DNA from: CAWJJM01 sp963843275
Lineage (GTDB): Bacteria > Acidobacteriota > Thermoanaerobaculia > Multivoradales > JBCCEF01
DNA: 64,000 bases
Direction: 5' to 3'
NCBI GenBank assembly: GCA_963843275.1
Contig: CAWJJM010000010.1
Span: 555,234-619,233 of the forward strand
In this document: in pieces, positions 45,459-57,065 of the stretch
Layout: every line of letters starts with the position of its first letter
How positions within the stretch are numbered: the first letter of the stretch is position 1
The notes under the pieces: generated by a model
The model's database searches: none
Seen by the model: the letters and a program-made list of their open reading frames with translations, nothing else
Told to the model about the DNA's origin: nothing
Translations under genes and position numbers: made by a program

Positions 45459-47664
45459 ATGACCACCGAGACCCTCGAAACCGCCGGCAAGTGCCCGGTC
45501 CTCCATACGGCCCGCGGCGTCCGCTCCAACCGCGACTGGTGGCCCAACCAGTTGAACCTCGACATGCTCCACCAGAACTCGCCCCTCGCCGATCCGATGG
45601 GCGAGGCGTTCGACTACCGCGAGGAGTTCGGGAAGCTCGACCTCGGGGCGGTCAAGCAGGATCTCTACGCCCTGATGACCGACTCGAAGGAGTGGTGGCC
45701 GGCCGACTTCGGCCACTACGGCCCGTTCCTCATCCGCATGGCCTGGCACAGCGCCGGCACCTACCGCATCGGGGACGGGCGCGGCGGCTCGTCGACGGGC
45801 GGGCAGCGCTTCGCGCCGCTCAACAGCTGGCCCGACAACGCCAACCTCGACAAGGCGCGCCGGCTGCTCTGGCCGGTCAAGAAGAAGTACGGCCGGCGGA
45901 TCTCGTGGGCCGACCTGATGATCCTCGCCGGCAACTGCGCGCTCGAGTCGATGGGATTCGAGACCTTCGGCTTCGGCGGCGGGCGCGAGGACATCTGGGA
46001 GCCCTCGGCGGACATCTACTGGGGCACCGAGGAGGAGTGGCTGGGCGACGCCCGCTATTCCGGGGACCGGGTGCTCGAGAACCCGCTCGCCGCGGTGCAG
46101 ATGGGCCTGATCTACGTCAACCCGGAAGGTCCCGACGGCAAGCCGGACCCGCTCGCCGCCGCCCGCGACATCCGCGAGACGTTCGCCCGCATGGCCATGA
46201 ACGACGAGGAGACCGTCGCCCTGATCGCCGGCGGCCACAGCTTCGGCAAGACGCACGGCGCCGCCGAGGCGTCGCACGTCGGGGCCGAGCCGGAGGGTGC
46301 CGACATCGAGGAGATGGGGCTCGGCTGGGCCAGCAGGTACGCCACCGGCAAGGGCCCCGACACCATCACCAGCGGCCTCGAGGTCATCTGGACCGAGACG
46401 CCGACGAAGTGGAGCAACAACTTCTTCGAGAACCTCTTCGGCTACGAGTGGGAGCTGACCAGGAGCCCGGCCGGCGCGTACCAGTGGACGCCGCAGGGCG
46501 GCGCCGGCGCCGACCGGGTGCCGGACGCCTACGATCCGGACGAGCGCCACCCGCCGTCGATGCTGACCACCGACCTCTCCCTGCGCGTCGACCCGGCCTA
46601 CGAAAAGATCTCGCGGCGCTTCCACGAGAACCCGGACGAGTTCGCGGACGCTTTCGCCCGCGCCTGGTTCAAGCTGACCCACCGCGACATGGGTCCGAAG
46701 GTCCGCTACCTCGGCCCGGAGGTCCCCGAGGAGGACCTGATCTGGCAGGACCCGATCCCCGCGGTCGACCACGAGCTCGTCGACGCCGACGACGTCGCCG
46801 ACCTCGAGGCGAGGATCCTCGGCTCCGGGCTCACCGTCTCCGAGCTGGTCCACACCGCCTGGTCGTCGGCCGCGACCTTCCGCGGCTCGGACCGGCGCGG
46901 CGGCGCCAACGGCGCGCGCATCCGGCTGGCGCCGCAGAAGGACTGGGAGGTCAACCAGCCCGAGCAGCTCGCCCGGGTGCTGGCCGTCCTCGAGGGGATC
47001 CAGCGGGACTTCAACGAGGCGCGGTCCGACGGCAAGCGGGTGTCGCTCGCCGACCTGATCGTCCTCGGCGGCGGCGCCGCGGTCCGGAAGGCGGCGGAGG
47101 ACGCCGGCTGCCCCACCGCCGTGCCCTTCACCCCCGGCCGGATGGACGCTTCCCAGGAGCAGACCGACGCCGACTCCTTCCTGCCGCTCGAGCCGCGCGC
47201 CGACGGCTTCCGCAACTGGCTCGGGGCCGCCGTCCCCGTGCCCACCGAGCAGCTCCTGGTCGACCGGGCCCAGCTCCTCGGGCTGACCGCTCCCGAGATG
47301 ACCGTCCTCGTCGGCGGCCTGCGGGTGCTCGGCGCCAACACGGGCGGCGCGTCGCACGGGGTCTTCACGCGGCGCCCGGGCAGCGCTGACCAACGACTTC
47401 TTCGTCAACCTCCTCGACATGGACACGGCCTGGAGCGCCGTCGAGGACGCCGACCACCCCGAGGGCCTGTTCGAGGGGCGCGACCGCGCCAGCGGCGAGC
47501 GGAAGTGGACGGCGACCCGCGTCGACCTCGTGTTCGGCTCGAACTCCCAGCTCCGCGCTCTCGCCGAGGTCTACGCCGCCGACGACGCGCGGCAGAAGTT
47601 CGTCGACGACTTCGTGGCGGCCTGGACCAAGGTGATGGAGGCCGACCGCTTCGACCTCGCCTGA
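45459..47664 (+). CDS. katG: Catalase-peroxidase KatG (one frameshift near the C-terminus)
   Basis: Heme enzyme of about 734 residues that disproportionates H2O2 and has peroxidase activity. The distal site R93-W96-H97 lies in LIRMAWHSAGTYRIGDGRGG; MGLIYVNPEG supplies the tyrosine and FARMAMNDEETVALIAGGHS the methionine and proximal helix of the Met-Tyr-Trp adduct family. The C-terminal duplicated domain has VHTAWSSAATFRGSDRRGGA. The frame breaks near 47374: removing one A restores RPGALTNDFFVNLLDMDTAW, and the rest to FGSNSQLRALAEVYAADDAR is normal, so a consensus error is likely. The gene stands alone. Confidence 0.95.
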
Positions 47665-47868
47665 GGCGCCCGCGTCGGGGCGCCGGAGCGCCCGGCCGGC
47701 GGCCGGCTCCACCCGCCGGCCGCCGCGGCGTGCTCGCCGTCTCGCGCCGCCCGGCGACCGAGGCTCCAGCCCGTTCGCCGCGCCGTACGCGGCGCACACC
47801 GCGTCGACCTCCGGGGTCACGATCTCCAGGGAGTGGATGCGCGCGGTCGCATCACCTCCGACCTTCGC

Positions 47869-48639
47869 CTAGTCGCCGCCCGCCTCGATCTTGTGAAGCT
47901 GCTGCAGCGCGTTCTCGTTGTCCGGATCGAGCTCGAGCGACTTGCGGTAGTAGATCGCGGCCTGCTCGGTGCGGCCAGCGGCCAGGTAGGCCTCGCCGAG
48001 GCTGTCCCAGGAGTTGGCCGAGGCGGGGAACAGGGAGGCGTTCTTGCGCAGGACGGCGATGGCGCCGTCGACGTCCCCCGCCTGCAGCAGCTCGTAGCCG
48101 AAGTTGTTCAGCGGCCGGGCGCCGAAGTCCAGCGTGCCGCGCTCGGCGTAGCGGTCGCGGAGCTCGTCGTAGTGGGAGATCGCCTGCGCCGCACCTCCCT
48201 CCGCGTAGGCCGCGCGCAACTCCTCGAGCATCGTGGTCGGGCGCGGGCGACCGCGGTGGCAGGTCTCGCAGCCGACGCTCACCCGGGTCCCCTCCCCGAA
48301 GTCCACCGTCGCCAGGCGGTCGCGGATCGACCCGACCATGCGCATCATCTCGCGCGCCCGGTCCTTGTTCGCCTTGTCGTCGGACCGGAAGTCGTACGTC
48401 GAAAGCGGCTTGCCATCCTCGCCGACGTGGCAGAAGGCGCAGTGCACCCCCAGGCTCCTGCTGAAGCCGATCATCGTCTCGCGAAGCTGCTGCGCGTCGG
48501 TGTCCTGGGGCAGGACCTTCAGGTTCTCCGCGTGCTCCGGCCAGTGCCACGGCTCCTGCGCCGCCGCGAACAGGGCCAGACCGGAGAGCAGCACCAGCAG
48601 CGAGCTCCTGGCGACGAGCCACGTCCCGAACCTGCGCAT
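47869..48639 (-). CDS. Diheme c-type cytochrome (reaction-centre-cytochrome-like) with TPR repeats
   Basis: 256-residue exported protein. Signal peptide to about residue 27 (SSLLVLLSGLALFAAAQ). NLKVLPQDTDAQQLRETMIG, then GFSRSLGVHCAFCHVGEDGK with heme site CAFCH (67-71), KANKDRAREMMRMV, and a second site CETCHRG (124-130). This matches the cytochrome-RC-like domain common in Acidobacteriota. The C-terminal half has tetratricopeptide units (SANSWDSLGEAYLAAGRTEQ, AAIYYRKSLELDPDNENALQ). GAAAGGAGG precedes the ATG at 48639, rejecting the longer frame. Likely a periplasmic electron-transfer or scaffolding protein. Confidence 0.87.
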   Translation of the reverse strand: MRRFGTWLVARSSLLVLLSGLALFAAAQEPWHWPEHAENLKVLPQDTDAQQLRETMIGFSRSLGVHCAFCHVGEDGKPLSTYDFRSDDKANKDRAREMMRMVGSIRDRLATVDFGEGTRVSVGCETCHRGRPRPTTMLEELRAAYAEGGAAQAISHYDELRDRYAERGTLDFGARPLNNFGYELLQAGDVDGAIAVLRKNASLFPASANSWDSLGEAYLAAGRTEQAAIYYRKSLELDPDNENALQQLHKIEAGGD

Positions 48640-48884
48640 CGACGAGCCTCCTTTCGAGTGTCCAGGCTTTGTGTACGCTGCTCCGGTTCGGCGGTTCACC
48701 GAACGCCGGCCGCTCGCCGCCGCAGCAGGATCGCGACCATCAGCATGAACAGCGGCGCGGTGATCTCCGAGGTGACGAAGACGGCGTAGACGTCGTCGTC
48801 ACGCCGTGGTTCCTCCCCCGGGCGGCCGCCCGTCGCTTCCCGACCGACACCGTCGGCTCGCGGGCCGGTGGGCCATCCAGCGTC
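48640..48884. other. Intergenic with a possible membrane-protein remnant
   Basis: On the minus strand, 48696-48803 encodes DDVYAVFVTSEITAPLFMLM followed by VAILLRRRAAGVR and a TGA, which looks like the end of a membrane protein. No start or upstream part is present. It may be a fragment or chance. Confidence 0.3.
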
Positions 48885-50468
48885 TCACCGGGAAGCCAGC
48901 CGCTCGACCCGCTCCAGCTCCGCGGTCCCGCCCGTCTCGGCGAGCGTAGCGCGGCGACGGTGCTCGACCGACATGTGGCGGGCCTGGGCGAAGTGGAGCA
49001 GGGCCGGGAGCACGAAATCCAGCAACTGGGGCCGACGGACGACCGCCCACAGCGCCCGGGCCACCATCACGAGCTCGCGGCGGCCGAGCAAGGCGATCTT
49101 GCCGATCTCGCGCAGGGCGTCGCGGTCGACCGGACGCCGCGGCAGCCAGCTCCGCAGTTGGAACCTGCGGTGCTTCGGGTCCCGCCGCTCTCCCACCCGG
49201 CCGAGGAAGGCGAGGAGGCGTTCGCCGAACGCTTCGGGACGCCACAGCGACTCGACCAGCCGGTCGACGCCGTCGAGGAGCTGCTCGTGGGTCATCAGGC
49301 GGGGGGAGATGTTGGTGCTCCAGGGTGTCGCCGCGACCTCGGAGCCGTCCGCCAGCAGACGCCCCTCGGCCCGCAGGCGCTCGTGCAGCGGCGTCGCCGA
49401 CGGCGCCACCAGCGCGCCGAGTGTCACCACCGGCAGCGCCGCGGCGTCGGCGAACCGCTTCTGACGGTCGAAGATCGTGGCGTCGTCGTGGTCGAAGCCC
49501 ACGATCATCCCCGCGGTCACCCAGATGCCGTGGGCGTGGAAGCGGCCGATCTGCGACACCAGGTCGACGCCCAGGTTCTGGAGCTTGCGCGCCGACCGCA
49601 GGCTTTCGGCGTTGGGGGTCTCGATCCCGATGAAAGCGTGGATGAGACCGGCGGCGGCGCACATCCGCAGCAGCTCCTCGTCGCGCGCGGCGTCGATCGA
49701 GAGCTGGGTGGAGAAGGTCACCTTGCCCCGGACCTGCCTCAGGTTCCAGTCCTCGAGCGCCGCCAGGAGCTCTTTGGCGTGCTGCCGGTTCGCCGTGAAG
49801 TTGTCGTCGGCGAAGAAGACGGCGCGATAGCCGTGACGGTAGAGGACGTCGAGCTCTCGCAGGACGTGGGACACCGGCTTGTGCCGCTGGTGCCGCCCCA
49901 GGTACTGGATCACGTCGCAGAACTCGCATTGGAACGGGCAACCGCGCGAGGTCTGGACCGCGCCCAGCAGCGCCCGGTGGTTGGGGTACAGGTCCCACCT
50001 CGGCACCGGCACCAGGTCGAGCGCCGGGCGGCCACCGACGTACTCCGGCTTCCAGCGTCCGCTCCGCAGGTCGGCGAAGAGCCCCGCCGCGATCTCCTCG
50101 ACCTCGCCCCGGACCAGGACGTCGCAGTGCTCGGCGACGACCGCGGGGCAGAGCGACGCGAAGGGACCGCCGATCACCACGGTCCGGCCGCGCCGCCGGA
50201 GCTCGTCGGCGAGCCTCCGCATCCTGGGCCACTGGCTGATCTTCCCGGTCAGGCCGACGAAGTCCGCCTCCGTGTCGAGGTCGGCGCGCGCCACGTTCTC
50301 GTCGCACAGGTGGACCTCGAAGTCGGCGGGCGCCAGCGCCGCGACCGTGGCGATCGCCAGGTCGGCGATCGCGGCGGTCGGCCGCAAACCGAGGTGCGCC
50401 ACCGACTCGGCACCGAAGTAGGTCGGTGCGTCGGCAGCGGGATTGATCAAGTAGATCGTCTTGCCCAC
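48885..50468 (-). CDS. B12-binding-domain radical SAM protein
   Basis: 527 residues. The N-terminal cobalamin-binding-like domain has KTIYLINPAADAPTYFGAES, ADFVGLTGKISQWPRMRRLA and VVIGGPFASLCPAVVAEHCD. The radical SAM core carries the cluster motif RGCPFQCEFCD (C177, C181, C184), FFADDNFTANRQHAKELLAA and IHAFIGIETPNAESLRSARK. A C-terminal helical region RRFQLRSWLPRRPVDRDALR resembles the DUF4070 tail of this class. Some relatives methylate or rearrange lipids such as hopanoids, but no substrate can be assigned. Start taken as GTG 50468. Confidence 0.88.
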   Translation of the reverse strand: MGKTIYLINPAADAPTYFGAESVAHLGLRPTAAIADLAIATVAALAPADFEVHLCDENVARADLDTEADFVGLTGKISQWPRMRRLADELRRRGRTVVIGGPFASLCPAVVAEHCDVLVRGEVEEIAAGLFADLRSGRWKPEYVGGRPALDLVPVPRWDLYPNHRALLGAVQTSRGCPFQCEFCDVIQYLGRHQRHKPVSHVLRELDVLYRHGYRAVFFADDNFTANRQHAKELLAALEDWNLRQVRGKVTFSTQLSIDAARDEELLRMCAAAGLIHAFIGIETPNAESLRSARKLQNLGVDLVSQIGRFHAHGIWVTAGMIVGFDHDDATIFDRQKRFADAAALPVVTLGALVAPSATPLHERLRAEGRLLADGSEVAATPWSTNISPRLMTHEQLLDGVDRLVESLWRPEAFGERLLAFLGRVGERRDPKHRRFQLRSWLPRRPVDRDALREIGKIALLGRRELVMVARALWAVVRRPQLLDFVLPALLHFAQARHMSVEHRRRATLAETGGTAELERVERLASR

Positions 50469-50640
50469 GACCCGGGGTCCAGCGCCGAAAAACGGGATGC
50501 GAGGCGACAGTCTACGAGATCCGCCGCCTCCTGTTTCGCTCCCCGCTCGGCATGGCTCGTGGAGGCGTCGTGCCGGTTCGGGGACGACGGGCTCGGTTCG
50601 GTGGCGGACCGAGGGGCTCCGGGAGGCTACGGCGTTCCCG

Positions 50641-51186
50641 TCACACCAGGCCCCTGAGGCGGAGCACCCCGAACGCCGCGACCGTCGCGGCGTCGGTGAT
50701 CTCTCCACGGCAGACCCGGTCGAGCGCCTCGTCGATCGCGAAGGGACGACACACCAGTCCCTGCTCCTCCGGCTCCAGGTGCTGCTCCCCGAAGGACAGA
50801 CCCGTGGCCAGGAAGACGTCGAAGGTCTGCGTGGAGTAGCCGTAGGCCTCGTGGAGATGGGCGACGTGCTGCATCCGCTGCGCCGCGATCCCCGTCTCCT
50901 CGCGCAGCTCGGCCCTCGCCAGCTCCACCGCGTCGCCCGGCTGTGAGCTCTCCCGCGCACCCTGCGGCAGCTCCCAACAGCGCCGGCCCACCGGGTAGCG
51001 GTACTGCTCGACGAGGAAGACCGACCCGCCCTCGACGGCCGCCACCACGCAGAAGTCCGGCTTCTCGACGAGGCCGTAGATCCCCCGCGACCCGTCGGGA
51101 CGCTCGATCGCGTCCTCCCGGACCGTCATCCAGCGGTTGCGGTAGACGATCCGCGACGAGAGAGTCTTGATCTCGGGCACAGTCAT
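50641..51186 (-). CDS. Nudix hydrolase (ADP-ribose pyrophosphatase-like)
   Basis: 181 residues. TLSSRIVYRNRWMTVREDAI, FCVVAAVEGGSVFLVEQYRY and PVGRRCWELPQGARESSQPG lead into the catalytic helix AVELARAELREETGI, a Nudix box in which the usual Arg of REUxEE is Ala and the loop after the first Gly is altered. SFGEQHLEPEEQGLVCRPF follows. The overall layout is that of ADP-ribose pyrophosphatases acting on ADP-ribose or sugar nucleotides; the degenerate box leaves activity open. The ATG at 51186 is divergent from the sigma54 activator. Confidence 0.88.
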   Translation of the reverse strand: MTVPEIKTLSSRIVYRNRWMTVREDAIERPDGSRGIYGLVEKPDFCVVAAVEGGSVFLVEQYRYPVGRRCWELPQGARESSQPGDAVELARAELREETGIAAQRMQHVAHLHEAYGYSTQTFDVFLATGLSFGEQHLEPEEQGLVCRPFAIDEALDRVCRGEITDAATVAAFGVLRLRGLV

Positions 51187-51496
51187 CGGAGGGCTCCTCG
51201 TTCGCGCCGGCCGGGGGCGCGTCGGCCGCGATCCCGCAGCTTACCGTGTGTGCCGGGTGGACCCATGCGCGTGCACGCGGCGCAGATCCGGGCTCCGTGC
51301 CCGGCCGTTCCGCTGCGGTCCGCCCGATCTCGACACGGCGGATCCCGCCGCCGGACCGCCCGGCGGAAGCTGCGGGCGGGCGGGGGTTCCCCCGCGCGGA
51401 GCGAGGGCGAGGGCGGGGAGCGGGCGCGGCCGGCTCGGTGCGTCGCGGCCGCGGCCGGCGGGAAACCCTCGGCGCCTCCCTGCGTTGTACGTCTTC

Positions 51497-53595
<2,099 letters not shown>

Positions 53596-53599
<4 letters not shown>

Positions 53600-53720
53600 A
53601 CGCCGGATGCGGGGGCATCTGCGGCGTCGCTGCTCGCTCGGGCGGGCTGCGGCGTACGTGTGTACGCCTCGCCCGCCCTCCCTCGCGCTCCTTGCAGCTA
53701 CCCCCGCCTCCGGCGTCTAG
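53596..53720. repeat. 125-bp hairpin repeat, copy 2 (overlaps the sigma54-activator stop codon)
   Basis: Outer arms CTAGACGCCGGA (53596-53607) and TCCGGCGTCTAG (53709-53720). Inner hairpin GGCGTAC-GTGT-GTACGCC at 53651-53668. Same length and same internal offsets as copy 1 (20566-20690), with different but complementary stem bases. It probably ends the activator transcript before the next promoter. Confidence 0.75.
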
Positions 53721-53852
53721 CAGGTCGGTTCACCGGGGGCGGCTCTCGCTGCGCTCGCGCCGCGGGGGAGCACTCCTCGCGCCCCGCTGCGCTCGGCTCT
53801 CGGGGGACCTCCTCGCCGAGGCCGGGGCGCGGGTGCGGACGGAGCGACAGAG

Positions 53853-53868
53853 TGTCTGAAAATCGACA
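53853..53868. promoter_or_regulatory. Candidate enhancer (UAS) TGT-N10-ACA
   Basis: TGT (53853-53855), 10 bases, ACA (53866-53868), embedded in GTGTC-N8-GACAC, in an AT-rich patch about 100 bases upstream of the -24 element. This is the spacing and distance of NifA-type activator sites. Binding by the adjacent activator is inferred. Confidence 0.5.
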
Positions 53869-53968
53869 CCTTTTCGGGAACGGCCCGGCGGCGGCCGTCC
53901 CGCTGCCTACCGCAGTAACTCACTGATCACAAAGAGTTTCCTCGCGTCGCTCGGACGGCGGGACGGGG

Positions 53969-53985
53969 TGGCACGGACCTTGGCT
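53969..53985 (+). promoter_or_regulatory. Sigma54 (-24/-12) promoter-like element
   Basis: TGGCACG (53969-53975), GACC, TTGGCT (53980-53985). The -24 half is perfect. The -12 half has one extra G against TTGCT. Start of transcription would fall near 53997, about 50 bases before the small peptide gene. Confidence 0.6.
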
Positions 53986-54045
53986 ATGTGTCTTCGCCGT
54001 CGCCGGCACGGACCGGCGTCGACAACGACCACGAGACGACCACGA

Positions 54046-54282
54046 ATGAGCCAACGAAACGTCGAGCGGGTGATCGGCCGACTGGCGACCGACGAGGGGT
54101 TCCGGCGCCGCTTCGCGGCGGATCCCGACGCCACCCTGCGCGACCTGGTGGGAGGCGGCCTCGAGCTCAACGCGTGCGAGCGGCACGCGCTCGCCGCCGT
54201 CGACCCCGGGTGCATCGACCGCTTCGCCGCGGAGCTCGACGCACGGCTCCAGAAGATCGAGATCGAGGGAGACACGCCGTGA
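54046..54282 (+). CDS. Small NHLP-clan (Os1348/Franean1_4349-like) protein, possible RiPP precursor or leader-like peptide
   Basis: 78 residues: SQRNVERVIGRLATDEGFRR, RFAADPDATLRDLVGGGLEL, NACERHALAAVDPGCIDRFA and AELDARLQKIEIEGDTP. The pattern ER-x-IGRL-x-TDExFRxxFxxDP followed by a helical LDxRL end resembles small NHLP-clan proteins annotated Os1348 or Franean1_4349 family. There are two cysteines. No modification enzyme is adjacent. Its TGA overlaps the GTG of the TolC-like gene, so translation is coupled to the exporter. It is first in the predicted sigma54 operon. The family is recognised by pattern, not by search. Confidence 0.62.
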   Translation: MSQRNVERVIGRLATDEGFRRRFAADPDATLRDLVGGGLELNACERHALAAVDPGCIDRFAAELDARLQKIEIEGDTP

Positions 54283-55889
54283 CAGACATCGCACACCGCC
54301 GTTCCCGGGCGCGCGCCGTCGCGCTCGCCGGACTGCTGACCCTCGCCGTCCCCGCCGCCGCCGCCCCGGCGCCCACGCCGGAGGCCGGCGCCGAGCGCCT
54401 CACCCTCGGCGACGCCATCGCCCGCGCCCTCGAGCACAACGAGGACATCCGCGTCGAGCGCGCCACCGCGGCGGCCGCGGCCGCCGCCGTCACCGGCGCC
54501 CGGGGCGCCTACGACCCCCGCCTGAGCCTCGACGCCGGCTGGCGGCACGCGTCGGTGCCCGTGAACTCCGCCTTCTCGGGAGCGCCGCCGGGCGCCCTCG
54601 CCCCCACCGACGAGGTGCTCGACGCGGGCGCCGGGCTGGCGCAGCTCCTGCCCACCGGCGGCACGGTCGCGGTGCGGGCCGGCTCGGCGCGGGCCGAGAC
54701 CGACGGCACGCTCGGGCTGCTCTCGCCGGCCTACGACTCCTCGCTCGGCATCGAGCTGCGCCAGCCCCTGCTGCGCGACCGCGCCATCGACGCGGCCCGC
54801 CTCGAGCTGCGCGTCGCCGCCGCCGGCCGCGACCGCGCCGACGCCGGCCTCCGCCGCGAGGTCACCGACACGGTGGCGGCGGTGGAGCGCGCCTACTGGA
54901 CGCTGGTGGCGGCGCGGCGCGAGGTCGCGGTGCAGGAGGAGAGCGTGGAGCTGGCCCACCAGCAGCTCGACGAGACCGGCACCCGCATCGAGGGGGGCGC
55001 CGCGCCCGAGACCGAGATCGCCCAGCCGCGGGCGGAGCTCGAACGGCGGCGCGGCGAGCTGCTGGCGAGCCGCGAGCGCCTCGCCCGCGCCGAGAACGCG
55101 CTGAAGCTCCTCATTCTCGGCGACGACGACGGGGCGTCCTGGTCCCGGCCGTTGGCGCCGGTCGAGGACGCCGAGATGAAGGTCGTGCCGGCGGACGTGG
55201 ACGCGGCGATGGCGGCGGCGCTCGCCGCCCGCCCCGAGCTCGCCGCCGGCGAGGCGCTCGTCGCGCAGCGCCGGGCGCAGACCGCCTTCGCCCGTGACGG
55301 CGTCCTGCCCGCGCTCGATCTCGTCGCGTCCTACGACCGCTACGGGCTCGCCGGCTCGCGCAACCGCGCCGCCGGGGACTTCCCCGGCCTGCCCGCGGGC
55401 GTGCCCGCCGATCTCGACGGCGGCCTCGGCACCTCGCTCGACCAGCTCGTCGACGGCGACTTCGACGACGCCCGCGTCGGCCTCGTCTTCTCCGTGCCGC
55501 TGGGCAACCGGCGGGCCCGCTCCGAGGTGGAGATCGCGCGGCAGGCCGAGATCGAGGCCGAGGCCGCCCTGGCCCGCGCCCGCAAGGCGGTGCGCGCCGA
55601 GGTGCTCGACGCCGCCGCCGCCCTCGACACCGCCGGCGCCCGCATCGAGGCGGCCCGCGCCGCCCGCGAGGCGGCCGAGGTGCAGCTCCAGGCGGAGCGC
55701 GACCGCTACGCGGCGGGGCTTTCGACGAACTTCCTGGTGCTGACGCGCCAGAACGACCTGGCGAGCGCGCGACTGGCGGAGATCGAGGCCAGGACCGACT
55801 ACCGCGCCGCCCGGACCGAGATGGCGCGCGCCACCGGCTCGCTGTTGGCGGAGCGCGGGATCGCGCTCGCCGGAACCACCGCAGGTTGA
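54279..55889 (+). CDS. TolC-family outer membrane efflux protein
   Basis: 536 residues with a signal peptide (AVALAGLLTLAVPAAAA). Two OEP repeats of long helices are visible: LTLGDAIARALEHNEDIRVE, AGLRREVTDTVAAVERAYWT, LVAARREVAVQEESVELAHQ, and later VGLVFSVPLGNRRARSEVEI, ARKAVRAEVLDAAAALDTAG, DRYAAGLSTNFLVLTRQNDL. It forms the outer-membrane channel of the tripartite pump with the next two genes. The GTG at 54279 overlaps the peptide gene stop; the membrane-fusion gene starts 17 bases after its end. Confidence 0.92.
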   Translation: MTDIAHRRSRARAVALAGLLTLAVPAAAAPAPTPEAGAERLTLGDAIARALEHNEDIRVERATAAAAAAAVTGARGAYDPRLSLDAGWRHASVPVNSAFSGAPPGALAPTDEVLDAGAGLAQLLPTGGTVAVRAGSARAETDGTLGLLSPAYDSSLGIELRQPLLRDRAIDAARLELRVAAAGRDRADAGLRREVTDTVAAVERAYWTLVAARREVAVQEESVELAHQQLDETGTRIEGGAAPETEIAQPRAELERRRGELLASRERLARAENALKLLILGDDDGASWSRPLAPVEDAEMKVVPADVDAAMAAALAARPELAAGEALVAQRRAQTAFARDGVLPALDLVASYDRYGLAGSRNRAAGDFPGLPAGVPADLDGGLGTSLDQLVDGDFDDARVGLVFSVPLGNRRARSEVEIARQAEIEAEAALARARKAVRAEVLDAAAALDTAGARIEAARAAREAAEVQLQAERDRYAAGLSTNFLVLTRQNDLASARLAEIEARTDYRAARTEMARATGSLLAERGIALAGTTAG

Positions 55890-55906
55890 CAGGAAGGGGA
55901 ACCGTC

Positions 55907-57034
55907 ATGAAGAAACGGATGATCTGGATGCTGGTCGTCGTGACCGTGGTCCTCGCCGGGCTCGGCACGCTGAAGTTCTTCCAGGTGCAGGCGGCCATCG
56001 CGCACTACGCGAACTACCAGCCGCCGCCGGAGGCGGTGACCACCGTGGTCGCCGCCAACGAGAAGTGGGACGCCACGCTGTCGGCCATCGGCACGGTGAC
56101 CGCGGTGCAGGGCGTCACCGTCGCCGCCGACCTGCCCGGGCTCGTCGAGCGGATCGCCTTCGAGTCGGGCAGCACGGTCCACACCGGCGACGTGCTGGTG
56201 AAGCTCGACACCAAGCAGGAGCAGGCGCAGCTCGCCGCCGCCGCCGCGCAGCGCGAGCTCGCCCGCCTGCAGCTCGAGCGCGTCGAGGGCCTGCGCGCCA
56301 AGGGCGTCACCTCGCAGGCGGAGCTCGACTCCGCCCGCGCCGCGTTCGCCGAGGCCGAGGGCCGGGTGGGCGAGATCCGCGCCACCGTCGCGCGCAAGAC
56401 GATCCGGGCGCCGTTCTCCGGCGTCCTCGGCATCCGGCAGGTGAACCTGGGCCAGTTCGTCAGCGGCGGCGACCCGATCGTCCCGCTGCAGTCGCTCGAC
56501 CCGATCTACGTCGACTTCAGCGTGCCCCAGCAGCAGGTGGGGCGGCTCGCGGCCGGGACCGAGGTACGGGTCCGTGCCGAGGGCGGCGACGGAGCGGCCG
56601 CGGCGGGCCGGGTGACGGCGGTCGACTCGGTCGTCGACCCGGCGACCCGCAACGTGCGCGTCCAGGCGCGCTTCGACAACCCCGGCGGCACGCTGCGGCC
56701 CGGCATGTTCGTCGAGACGCGCATCGTGCTCGGCGCCGGCGAGCCGGTCGTGGCGCTGCCCGCCTCGGCCATCCAGTACGCCCCCTACGGCGACTCGGTG
56801 TTCATCGTCGAGCAGATGCAGGGGCCGGACGGCGAGACCTACCGCGGCGTGCGCCAGCAGTTCGTGAAGCTGGGCGCCGGCCGCGGCGACCAGGTGGCCG
56901 TGCGGTCCGGGGTCGAGCCGGGGGAGGAGGTGGTCACGTCGGGCGTCTTCAAGCTGCGCCAGGGTGCCGCCGTGCTGGTGAACAACGACGTGCAGCCGGG
57001 AAACGACCCGACACCACGACCGGAGAACAGCTGA
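55907..57034 (+). CDS. RND efflux periplasmic adaptor (membrane fusion protein)
   Basis: 375 residues. N-terminal anchor IWMLVVVTVVLAGLGTLKFF; lipoyl/barrel-sandwich halves TVAADLPGLVERIAFESGST with VHTGDVLVKLDTKQEQAQLA, and TIRAPFSGVLGIRQVNLGQF; a hairpin between them (RLQLERVEGLRAKGVTSQAE); beta-barrel VQARFDNPGGTLRPGMFVET. It links the RND pump to TolC. An AGGAAGGGGA Shine-Dalgarno fixes the ATG at 55907. It resembles adaptors of the MexE/MdtA group. Confidence 0.94.
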   Translation: MKKRMIWMLVVVTVVLAGLGTLKFFQVQAAIAHYANYQPPPEAVTTVVAANEKWDATLSAIGTVTAVQGVTVAADLPGLVERIAFESGSTVHTGDVLVKLDTKQEQAQLAAAAAQRELARLQLERVEGLRAKGVTSQAELDSARAAFAEAEGRVGEIRATVARKTIRAPFSGVLGIRQVNLGQFVSGGDPIVPLQSLDPIYVDFSVPQQQVGRLAAGTEVRVRAEGGDGAAAAGRVTAVDSVVDPATRNVRVQARFDNPGGTLRPGMFVETRIVLGAGEPVVALPASAIQYAPYGDSVFIVEQMQGPDGETYRGVRQQFVKLGAGRGDQVAVRSGVEPGEEVVTSGVFKLRQGAAVLVNNDVQPGNDPTPRPENS

Positions 57035-57065
57035 GCCGGGCCGCCCGGCCCAGGGGAGACTCGTC

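Noticed and set aside
45171..47426. Minus-strand open frame of 751 residues opposite katG
   Set aside because: Mirror of the strongly conserved katG frame; no domain.
48696..48803. Membrane-helix fragment between the cytochrome and radical SAM genes
   Set aside because: No start codon or N-terminal part; could be chance in a GC-rich reverse frame.
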